A stretch of DNA of 5,788 nt from Actinomycetes bacterium (lineage in GTDB: Bacteria; Actinomycetota; Acidimicrobiia; Acidimicrobiales; RAAP-2): positions 1 to 5,788 of the forward strand of contig JAJYYT010000147.1 in assembly GCA_021800645.1 (NCBI GenBank), in the 5' to 3' direction. The position numbers and the translations under genes are program-made. A model generated the notes under the pieces. The model had not been told where the DNA came from and searched no databases. It saw nothing but the letters and a program-made list of their open reading frames with translations. This document shows, piece by piece, positions 1 to 5,617 of the stretch. Within the stretch, counting starts at the first letter, position 1; the number at the start of each line of letters is the position of its first letter.

Positions 1-944
1 CGAGCGTCTTCTTCGGCGGGGGCACGCCCTCGCGCCTTTCGGCGCCGTTGCTCGCAGCCATCCTCACCGCGATCCCGCGCACGGCCGGTGCCGAGGTGAC
101 CGTCGAGTGCAACCCCGAGGACGCATCCATGGAGCGGTTGTGCGCGTACCGCGAGGCTGGGGTCACTCGGATGTCCTTCGGGGTCCAGTCCACCGCGCCC
201 CATGTGCTCGCGGCCCTCGGCCGGCGCCATGACCCGGCTTCCGTGCCCCGGGCGCTCGAGGCCGCTGCTGCTGCCGGCTTCGTACTCGTGAACGTCGACC
301 TCGTCTACGGCGCGCAGGGGGAGACCGACGACGACTGGGCCCGCACGATCGACGACGTCCTCTCGCTGCCGAACCCCCCTGGCCACGTCAGCGCGTACGC
401 GCTGACGGCCGAGCCTGGGACGCCGATCGGCCGGGACCGTGCGCGCCATCCCGACGACGACGTGCAGGCGTCGCGCTACGAGCTCGCCGATGCAAGGCTC
501 TCCTCCGCCGGCTATCGCTGGGAGGAGGTGTCCAACTGGGCGCTCCCGGGTCAGGGCTGCCGGCACAACCAGCTGTACTGGCGACAGGGGAACTACCTGG
601 GGATCGGTGCCGCCGCGCACTCCCACCGGGCCGACGACGCGGCAGGCCGACGGTGGTGGAACCTCCGTACGCCCGAGCGTTACCTGAAGGCCGTCGAGGC
701 GGGTCGATCTCCTGTGGCGGGAGAAGAGCGCGTGGAAGGCGATCGGCGCGAGCTCGAGCGGCTCATGCTGTCGTTGCGCACCCCCGCCGGGGTCCCTGCC
801 TCGGCGCTGCCCGACGTGGCCGAGCTCGACGGGCTGGTCGTGCGCGAGGGAGGTCGCGCGGTGCTCACGGTGCGCGGGCGCCTCGTGGCGAACGCAGTCT
901 CGTCGATGCTCCTCGTCGGCTCCTCGTCGAGCGGATCTTCGTGA
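1..944 (+). CDS. hemW: HemW-like radical SAM heme chaperone (oxygen-independent coproporphyrinogen III oxidase family), 5'-truncated
   Basis: The reading frame is open from base 3 to the TGA at 942-944, giving 313 visible residues; the start and the N-terminal CxxxCxxC iron-sulfur motif lie before the window. Visible family motifs, in order, are FFGGGTPS (SAM-binding glycine stretch, bases 9-32), VECNPED, RMSFGVQS, HVSAYALTAEPGTP, EVSNWALPGQGCRHNQLYW and YLGIGAAAHS. The EVSN-W, RHN-YW and GIG-AHS blocks are typical of the HemN/HemW family. HemW proteins bind heme and are thought to deliver it to respiratory enzymes rather than oxidise coproporphyrinogen; I prefer HemW to HemN because of these blocks and the overall size (about 380 residues expected). 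The C-terminal winged-helix region (LMLSLRTPAGV to VRGRLVANAVSSMLL) looks shorter than usual, and the protein ends in a serine/glycine run created by an 11-base tandem repeat. The TTG at 48 is not the start, because homology continues upstream of it. Function at family level is sure; heme chaperone versus oxidase is inferred. Confidence 0.93.
   Translation, partial: SVFFGGGTPSRLSAPLLAAILTAIPRTAGAEVTVECNPEDASMERLCAYREAGVTRMSFGVQSTAPHVLAALGRRHDPASVPRALEAAAAAGFVLVNVDLVYGAQGETDDDWARTIDDVLSLPNPPGHVSAYALTAEPGTPIGRDRARHPDDDVQASRYELADARLSSAGYRWEEVSNWALPGQGCRHNQLYWRQGNYLGIGAAAHSHRADDAAGRRWWNLRTPERYLKAVEAGRSPVAGEERVEGDRRELERLMLSLRTPAGVPASALPDVAELDGLVVREGGRAVLTVRGRLVANAVSSMLLVGSSSSGSS
909..929 (+). repeat. 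11-base-period tandem repeat at the hemW 3' end
   Basis: CTCCTCGTCG occurs at 909-918 and again at 920-929, a period of 11 bases. Because 11 is not a multiple of three, the second copy is read in another frame and yields the Ser/Gly tail and the TGA of hemW. Taking out one unit would leave the frame open into the frame used by glyS. It is seen directly; its origin by slippage is an inference. Confidence 0.6.
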
Positions 945-970
945 CGAGCCCTGCCTGCGCTCCGGTATCC
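941..970 (+). promoter_or_regulatory. Candidate promoter for glyS
   Basis: TATCCT at 965-970 fits the TAnnnT pattern of actinobacterial -10 boxes, and GTGACG at 941-946, 18 bases upstream, is a fair -35 (compare TTGACA). The -35 overlaps the last codons of hemW. Eight bases after the -10 (about 978) would be the transcription start, two bases before an ATG at 980. The extended string GGTATCCT resembles GGTACCCT before dnaG. This is motif matching only. Confidence 0.4.
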
Positions 971-1016
971 TGCCGTTCCATGACGGCGGAGCCAGATGCC
1001 ATTCGAGCACCTGCGC

Positions 1017-1028
1017 AGGAGGCCGGAG
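1017..1028 (+). promoter_or_regulatory. Ribosome binding site for glyS (decides the 1034 start)
   Basis: AGGAGG at 1017-1022 lies 11 bases before the ATG at 1034, and a second GGAG at 1025-1028 lies 5 bases before it. The ATG at 980 has no Shine-Dalgarno. This favours 1034 unless the mRNA is leaderless. Confidence 0.6.
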
Positions 1029-1033
1029 ACCTG

Positions 1034-2335
1034 ATGGCCGGCGACCTCCTGGAGAAGGTCGTGAGCCTGTGCAAGCGCCGTGGTTTCATCTTCCAGTCTG
1101 CGGAGATCTACGGCGGCTTCCGCTCCACCTACGACTACGGACCGCTCGGCGTCAACATGCTGCGCAACGTGAAGGACGCGTGGTGGCGCTCGATGGTCCA
1201 GCTGCGTGACGACGTCGTCGGCATCGACGCGGCGATCCTGTCGCCGCCCAAGGTCTGGGAGGCCTCGGGCCACCTGCAGAACTTCACGGACCCGCTCGTC
1301 GACTGCCGCCAGTGCCACAGCCGCTGGCGTGCGGACAAGCTGACAGGCCCCTGCCCGGCCTGCGGCTCGACCGACTTCACCGAGGCTCGCCCGTTCAACC
1401 TCATGTTCAAGACGCACGCGGGCCCCGTGGAGGACGAGGGCGCCGTCGCCTACCTCCGGCCCGAGACCGCCCAGGGCATGTTCTTGAATTTCGCGAACGT
1501 GCTTCAGACGACTCGCAAGAAGCCTCCGTTCGGCATCGCCCAGGTTGGCAAGTCCTTCCGCAACGAGATCACGCCGCAGAACTTCGTGTTCCGGACGCGA
1601 GAGTTCGAGCAGATGGAGATGGAGTACTTCGTACCCCCGGCCGAGAGCGCCAAGTGGCACGAGTACTGGATCAACGAGCGGTACCGGTGGTACGTCGAGC
1701 TCGGGATACCTCCAGACAAGCTCCGCCTGCGCCCGCACGGCCCCGACGAGCTCTCGCACTACTCGGTCGCGACCTCCGACGTGGAGTTCCTCTTCCCCTG
1801 GGGCTGGGACGAGCTCGAGGGGATCGCGAACCGCACCGACTTCGACCTGCGACGCCATGCGGAGGCCTCCGGGACGCGTCTCGACTACTTCGACCAAGCG
1901 ACCGGAGAACGGTACGTCCCTTACGTCATTGAGCCGGCCGGAGGCGTGACGCGCACGATGATGGCGTTCCTGCTCGCCGCCTACGACGAGGACGAGGTGG
2001 GGGGCGAGGCCCGCACGGTGCTCCGTCTCCACCACCGGCTGGCTCCGTACCAGGTCGCGGTGCTGCCGCTCTCCAAGAAGGCGCAGCTCGAGTCCATGGC
2101 ACGCGAGGTGCTCCAGCTCCTCCAGCCTCACTTCATGTGCGACTACGACGTGACCCAGAGCATCGGCCGCAGGTACCGCCGCCACGACGAGATCGGGACC
2201 CCTTGGTGCGTGACCGTGGACTTCGACTCGCTTGAGGATCGAGCCGTGACGATCCGCGAGCGCGACACCACCGGCCAGGTGCGCGTGCCAGTCGAGACCC
2301 TGGTGCCGGAGCTGCAGCGCCGCGCCGGCGGCTGA
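1034..2335 (+). CDS. glyS: Glycyl-tRNA synthetase, class II, single-chain (alpha2) type
   Basis: Charges tRNA-Gly with glycine using ATP, in the cytoplasm. The product is 433 residues, close to single-chain bacterial GlyRS (about 460 in Mycobacterium); it is not the two-subunit GlyQ/GlyS type, so glyQS is an alternative symbol. The N-terminus has KRRGFIFQSAEIYGGFRSTYDYGPLG. Motif blocks seen: LRPETAQGMF (residues 141-150), motif 2 FRNEITPQNFVFRTREFEQM (from 175), and motif 3 EPAGGVTRTMMAFLLAAY with Arg307. The HGTP anticodon-binding domain starts near 336 and includes IGRRYRRHDEIGTPWCVTVD. Cys91, Cys94, Cys107 and Cys110 form a CxxC-x12-CxxC knuckle between motif 1 and the catalytic core, replacing the longer insertion in mycobacterial enzymes; zinc binding is expected. 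Start choice: ATG 1034 has a Shine-Dalgarno and matches the usual short N-terminus. An in-frame ATG at 980 would add 18 residues and would suit a leaderless mRNA. It begins 89 bases after hemW, same strand. Confidence 0.96.
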   Translation: MAGDLLEKVVSLCKRRGFIFQSAEIYGGFRSTYDYGPLGVNMLRNVKDAWWRSMVQLRDDVVGIDAAILSPPKVWEASGHLQNFTDPLVDCRQCHSRWRADKLTGPCPACGSTDFTEARPFNLMFKTHAGPVEDEGAVAYLRPETAQGMFLNFANVLQTTRKKPPFGIAQVGKSFRNEITPQNFVFRTREFEQMEMEYFVPPAESAKWHEYWINERYRWYVELGIPPDKLRLRPHGPDELSHYSVATSDVEFLFPWGWDELEGIANRTDFDLRRHAEASGTRLDYFDQATGERYVPYVIEPAGGVTRTMMAFLLAAYDEDEVGGEARTVLRLHHRLAPYQVAVLPLSKKAQLESMAREVLQLLQPHFMCDYDVTQSIGRRYRRHDEIGTPWCVTVDFDSLEDRAVTIRERDTTGQVRVPVETLVPELQRRAGG

Positions 2336-2350
2336 CGGCTGCTGGACGCA

Positions 2351-2368
2351 TCGAGCGTCCTCGCTCGA
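2351..2368 (+). terminator. Perfect stem-loop after glyS, possible terminator without T-run
   Basis: TCGAGCG (2351-2357) and CGCTCGA (2362-2368) form a perfect 7-bp stem with a TCCT loop, starting 16 bases after the glyS stop. No run of T follows, so it is not a classical intrinsic terminator. High-GC actinobacteria often show such hairpins after genes. Termination is inferred from its place. Confidence 0.4.
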
Positions 2369-2404
2369 CGGCGCGCGGCGGGCTGCGTCGGCGCCACGCC
2401 CGCC

Positions 2405-2434
2405 CGAGCCCACAGGCGCCCGAGGCGCGGCTCG
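2405..2434 (+). other. Bulged GC-rich stem-loop in the glyS-ppdK gap
   Basis: CGAGCC (2405-2410) pairs with GGCTCG (2429-2434), and inside it GCGCC (2416-2420) pairs with GGCGC (2424-2428) around a CGA loop. A five-base bulge, CACAG, separates the two stems on one side only. It could help termination of glyS or be an operator, as it reaches the -35 area of ppdK. In such GC-rich DNA, chance pairing is common. Confidence 0.3.
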
Positions 2435-2460
2435 CACGATCCCCCTGGCAGCCGTAAGGT
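2431..2460 (+). promoter_or_regulatory. Candidate promoter for ppdK
   Basis: TAAGGT at 2455-2460 is a good TAnnnT -10 box, placed 74 bases before the ppdK ATG. The -35 is weak: CTCGCA at 2431-2436 with an 18-base spacer. Transcription would start near 2467 and give a leader of about 68 bases that contains the inverted repeat at 2486-2523. Confidence 0.4.
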
Positions 2461-2485
2461 GGGTCCGTCCCCCAGAGTAGATCGC

Positions 2486-2523
2486 GCCCTGCGACACGGA
2501 CCGTGAGCCGGGCCTCGCAGGGC
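2486..2523 (+). promoter_or_regulatory. Leader stem-loop next to the ppdK Shine-Dalgarno
   Basis: GCCCTGCGA (2486-2494) and TCGCAGGGC (2515-2523) are perfect reverse complements, a 9-bp stem with seven G-C pairs. The 20-base loop has a further small CACG/CGTG pairing at its 5' side (2495-2498 with 2502-2505). The stem ends at 2523 and the AGGAGG begins at 2525, so a folded leader would place the helix hard against the ribosome binding site. It could alternatively be a protein operator. No known riboswitch class is recognised. Confidence 0.45.
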
Positions 2524-2524
2524 C

Positions 2525-2530
2525 AGGAGG
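2525..2530 (+). promoter_or_regulatory. Ribosome binding site of ppdK
   Basis: AGGAGG lies four bases before the ATG at 2535. The match to the anti-Shine-Dalgarno is full, though the spacing is short. It fixes the ppdK start. Confidence 0.75.
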
Positions 2531-2534
2531 CTCC

Positions 2535-5489
2535 ATGCCGTACGTCTTCGACTTCGACCATTCGCACCGCCGCCCCCCGATGGAGATGAAGGACCTTCTC
2601 GGGGGGAAAGGCGCCAACCTCGCCGAGATGACGTCCGTCCTCAGGCTGCCGGTGCCGCCGGGCTTCACGATCTCGACGGAGGCGTGCCGCGCCTACATGG
2701 AGGCCGGGTGGCCCGAGGGGCTCGACCGGGAGGTCGCCCGGGCGAGAGAGCGTCTCGAGCGTGCCATGGGCAAGGAGATCGGCGATCCTGCCGACCCGCT
2801 GCTCGTGTCGGTGCGCTCCGGGGCGGCGTTCTCCATGCCCGGGATGATGGACACCGTCTTGAACCTCGGGCTGAACGATCGGTCGGTCGAAGGGCTCGCC
2901 AAGCAGACCGACGACGAACGGTTCGCGTACGACTCGTACCGGCGCTTCGTGGCGATGTACGGGCGGATCGTCCTGGGCATCCCCGGCGAGGAGTTCGACG
3001 CGCTCTTCGACGCGGCGAAGGAGCTCGCCGGAACGACCTCCGACGCACGCGTGCCGACCGAGCTGCTGCGCTACCTCGTGGGCTCCTACCAGCAGACCGT
3101 CGAGCGCCACACCGGTGTGCCGTTCCCCCAGGACCCGACCGACCAGCTCCACGGAGCGATCGAAGCGGTGTTCCGCAGCTGGAACGGCGCCCGGGCGGTC
3201 GCGTACCGAGAACGCGAGCACATCCCCCACACCCTCGGCACCGCGGTCAACGTGCAGGCGATGGTCTTCGGCAACCGGGACGACCGCTCGGGGACCGGCG
3301 TCGGGTTCACCCGAGACCCGGCGACGGGTTCCCGGGGCGTCTACGGGGACTTCCTCGTGAACGCCCAGGGCGAGGACGTCGTCGCCGGCATCCGCAACCC
3401 GGAGCCCCTGTCCGAGCTGGAGCGGACCTTTCCCGATGTCTACCGCGAGCTGATGGACGTGTTCGACCGGCTCGAGCGTCACTACCGGGACATGTGCGAC
3501 ACGGAGTTCACCATCGAGCAGGGCAAGCTCTGGATGCTCCAGACCCGCGTCGGCAAGCGGACGGGGCGGGCCGCCTTGAAGATGGCCGTTGACATGACGA
3601 AGGAGCCGAAGATCCGCCTGACCCGCGCCGAGGCAGTGTCGAGGATCACCGAGGACCATCTCGCCGCCGTGCTCCACCCGCAGTTCGCCGGGACGGGCTA
3701 CCAGGTGATCGCGAAGGGCCTCGCCGCGTCGCCCGGCGCTGCAGTCGGCCGGGCGTACTTCACCGCCGACGACGCAGAGGCCGCCGGGAAGCGGGGCGAG
3801 CACGTGGTGCTCGTGCGCAACGAGACCTCCCCCGAGGACGTGCACGGCATGCTCGCGGCCGACGGCGTCCTGACCGCGCGCGGCGGCCTCGTCAGCCACG
3901 CGGCGGTCGTGGCGCGAGGGTGGGGCAAGCCGGCGGTGGTCGGAGCCGAGGCGCTGCGCATCGCGCGGCACAGCTTCAGCGCCGGCGGCGTCACCGTGCA
4001 CGAAGGCGAGTGGGTCTCCATCGACGGCTCGACCGGAGAGGTGGTCGCGGGGAGGGTCGAGCTCACGGCGGCATCGCCGCCACCCGAATTCGACGTCCTG
4101 CTCGGCTGGGCGGACGAGATCCGTGCCGGGGAGCTCGGGGTGCGCGCCAACGCCGATACCGGGGAGGACGCCGCCAACGCCCGCCGGCTGGGTGCCGAAG
4201 GGATCGGGCTGTGCCGCACCGAGCACATGTTCCTCGGCGAGGACCGGCTGCCCGTGGTGCGCAGGATGATCCTCGCGGAAGGCGAGGACGAAGAACGCGA
4301 GGCGCTCGAGCAGTTGCGCGAGGTGCAGCGGGAGGACTTCGTCTCGATCCTCGAGGCGATGGACGGGCTGCCGGTGACCGTCCGGCTGCTGGACCCTCCG
4401 TTGCACGAGTTCCTCCCGTCGATCGAAGAGCTCGCCGTCAAGGAGGCGACGACTGGCCACAGCGCCGAGGAGCACAAGCTCTTCGAGGCTGCGAAATCTT
4501 GGCGCGAGGCGAACCCGATGCTCGGCACCCGAGGCGTGCGGCTCGGGGTGATCAAGCCGGGCCTGTACGCGATGCAGGTGCGAGCGCTGATGCAGGCGGC
4601 GCGCGAGCGCGCGGCGGCAGGTGGTCACCCGGTCGTCGAGATCATGATCCCGCTCACTGTCTCCCGCGAGGAGCTCGCGCTCGCACGAAGCTGGGTCGAA
4701 GAGGCGATCGCCGAGACGAGCGGTGCGGAGGAGCCGTCGACGAACGGCCGCCGAAAGGGATCGCGTCGAGGGCGGGCGTCGACGAACGGCGCAGGGATCG
4801 AAGTGAACATCGGCACGATGATCGAGACGCCGCGCGCCGCGCTCCGGGCGGCCGAGATCGCAGAGGTGGCCGACTTCTTCTCGTTCGGCACGAACGACCT
4901 CACGCAGATGACCTTCGGCTTCAGCCGAGACGACGTCGAAGGCAGGATGATGTCCGCGTACCTCGAGAAAGGGCTCCTCACTCGGAACCCGTTCGAGACC
5001 GTCGACGTCGACGGTGTGGGCGAGCTGGTGCGCGTCGCGACCGCGCGCGGGCGCGACACGAAGCCGGAACTGAAGGTAGGCGTCTGCGGCGAGCACGGTG
5101 GCGACCCGGCGTCGATCCGCTTCTTCTATGGCGCCGGCCTCGATTACGTGAGCTGCTCGCCCTTCCGGGTGCCCGTCGCTCGCCTCGCTGCCGCGCAGGC
5201 GGTCATCGCCGCCGGTGAGCAGGACGAGGCGCCGCGCGGGCGCGGTCGAAGCGCCGGAGCCAAGGGGGAGGGCCCCGTCGCGCCGGGCTCGTCGCGGGAC
5301 CGCGGAGGGACGAAGCGCGCCGAGTCGAAGGCGTTGTCGGCGTCGAGGACGCGGCCGAGCTCTCGGAAGAAGGAGAAGGCGACGGCGTCCTCCGGGGGCT
5401 CCAGGACGCTCGGGACGGCGAGGTCCGTGGCGCCCCTCGAGCGGGCAGGGCGCGCGCACAACGGCAAAGGGGCTCGCGGTCGCTCCTGA
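2535..5489 (+). CDS. ppdK: Pyruvate,phosphate dikinase with a basic barrel insert and a long basic C-terminal tail
   Basis: Interconverts pyruvate + ATP + Pi and PEP + AMP + PPi in the cytoplasm. The N-terminal ATP-grasp domain has GGKGANLAEM (residues 23-32), SVRSGAAFSMPGMMD with Arg94, and LQTRVGKRTGRAA with Arg338. The swivelling phosphohistidine domain carries GGLVSHAAVVARGWGKPAVVG with catalytic His455. The C-terminal PEP/pyruvate barrel has LCRTEHMF (Arg561), RLLDPPLHEFLP (Arg617), NPMLGTRGVRLG, GTMIETPRAA (Glu764), GTNDLTQMTFGFSRDD (Asn787) and VGVCGEHGGDP with the catalytic Cys851. Numbering agrees with the Clostridium symbiosum enzyme as I recall it up to Arg617, then runs about 19-20 higher because of a basic insert near 728-754 with a repeated STNG. 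The family normally ends near 874; here homology ends at about 893 and 91 further residues follow (15 Arg, 7 Lys, 8 acidic, no aromatic). Position 453 is Val where plant and many bacterial enzymes have the regulatory Thr. Total 984 residues; start set by AGGAGG. The catalytic call is sure; whether the tail is truly translated is not. Confidence 0.95.
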   Translation: MPYVFDFDHSHRRPPMEMKDLLGGKGANLAEMTSVLRLPVPPGFTISTEACRAYMEAGWPEGLDREVARARERLERAMGKEIGDPADPLLVSVRSGAAFSMPGMMDTVLNLGLNDRSVEGLAKQTDDERFAYDSYRRFVAMYGRIVLGIPGEEFDALFDAAKELAGTTSDARVPTELLRYLVGSYQQTVERHTGVPFPQDPTDQLHGAIEAVFRSWNGARAVAYREREHIPHTLGTAVNVQAMVFGNRDDRSGTGVGFTRDPATGSRGVYGDFLVNAQGEDVVAGIRNPEPLSELERTFPDVYRELMDVFDRLERHYRDMCDTEFTIEQGKLWMLQTRVGKRTGRAALKMAVDMTKEPKIRLTRAEAVSRITEDHLAAVLHPQFAGTGYQVIAKGLAASPGAAVGRAYFTADDAEAAGKRGEHVVLVRNETSPEDVHGMLAADGVLTARGGLVSHAAVVARGWGKPAVVGAEALRIARHSFSAGGVTVHEGEWVSIDGSTGEVVAGRVELTAASPPPEFDVLLGWADEIRAGELGVRANADTGEDAANARRLGAEGIGLCRTEHMFLGEDRLPVVRRMILAEGEDEEREALEQLREVQREDFVSILEAMDGLPVTVRLLDPPLHEFLPSIEELAVKEATTGHSAEEHKLFEAAKSWREANPMLGTRGVRLGVIKPGLYAMQVRALMQAARERAAAGGHPVVEIMIPLTVSREELALARSWVEEAIAETSGAEEPSTNGRRKGSRRGRASTNGAGIEVNIGTMIETPRAALRAAEIAEVADFFSFGTNDLTQMTFGFSRDDVEGRMMSAYLEKGLLTRNPFETVDVDGVGELVRVATARGRDTKPELKVGVCGEHGGDPASIRFFYGAGLDYVSCSPFRVPVARLAAAQAVIAAGEQDEAPRGRGRSAGAKGEGPVAPGSSRDRGGTKRAESKALSASRTRPSSRKKEKATASSGGSRTLGTARSVAPLERAGRAHNGKGARGRS
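4735..4790 (+). repeat. 14-base direct repeat inside the ppdK insert
   Basis: CGTCGACGAACGGC occurs at 4735-4748 and 4777-4790, an offset of 42 bases, so both copies are read in the same frame and give STNG twice (residues 735-738 and 749-752). The 28 bases between encode RRKGSRRGRA. The unit lies exactly where ppdK departs from the family. It may be the trace of a duplication. Confidence 0.65.
5219..5435 (-). other. Possible reverse-strand coding remnant overlapping the ppdK tail
   Basis: On the minus strand a frame is open through this region (it runs from above 5700 down to a stop at 5144). Around 5435 to 5290 it reads like normal protein: VLEPPEDAVAFSFFRELG followed by RVLDADNAFDSARFVPP, with TTC, CTC, GTC, GAC, GCC and AAC codons, the preferred set in this window. 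No convincing start with a ribosome binding site was found; the nearest candidates are TTG codons near 5460-5470. Its far end runs antisense to conserved ppdK codons, where it must be a shadow. I do not recognise a family. It may be a gene fragment, or just the mirror of a G-ending codon run in the ppdK tail. Confidence 0.18.
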
Positions 5490-5591
5490 CTCCGCCGGGC
5501 CTGGCCGATCCTCTGGGGTCCGGTCCGATCCCTGGCGTGGTCCCTCTCCTGAGGCGGGTGCTCGTGGAGGCCGCCAAGTGTGCGGGTGCGC

Positions 5592-5616
5592 CAGCGGCTC
5601 GGGGTACCCTCCGCTG
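5592..5616 (+). promoter_or_regulatory. dnaG promoter -10 within a dyad; leaderless start likely
   Basis: TACCCT at 5605-5610 is a TAnnnT -10 box; the base eight positions after it is the G of the GTG start at 5618, so the mRNA probably begins at or next to the start codon. No clear -35 is visible. The -10 sits inside the palindrome GGGTACCC (5602-5609), and CAGCGG (5592-5597) with CCGCTG (5611-5616) flank it as inverted arms. This could be an operator over the promoter. The rest of the 128-base gap after ppdK (5490-5591) shows only short weak pairings and no T-rich terminator. Confidence 0.45.
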
Positions 5617-5617
5617 A

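Noticed and set aside
48..50. TTG as a start for the hemW product
   Set aside because: The frame is open upstream and codes for the conserved FFGGGTPS motif, so the gene begins before the window.
653..979. The long upstream extension of the glyS frame into hemW
   Set aside because: It overlaps the conserved C-terminal part of hemW in another frame, is Arg/Ala-rich and has no GlyRS homology; the true N-terminus lies at 1034 or 980.
2476..2483. TAGATC as a second -10 box for ppdK
   Set aside because: It lacks the final T of the TAnnnT pattern, and TAAGGT at 2455-2460 is a better match.
680..2668. A 662-codon minus-strand open frame opposite hemW, glyS and the ppdK start
   Set aside because: It crosses three unrelated plus-strand gene regions, shows low-complexity composition and has no family motif; a shadow of GC-rich codons.
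2133..5459. A 1108-codon open frame on the minus strand across ppdK and the end of glyS
   Set aside because: Long antisense frames are usual opposite high-GC genes. Its translation is Arg/His/Leu/Pro/Gly-rich with no recognisable motif, and the plus strand there encodes conserved PPDK.
5490..5591. Short repeats of GGTCC and CGATCC after ppdK as a regulatory array
   Set aside because: The copies are only five or six bases long, irregularly spaced and expected by chance in such GC-rich DNA.
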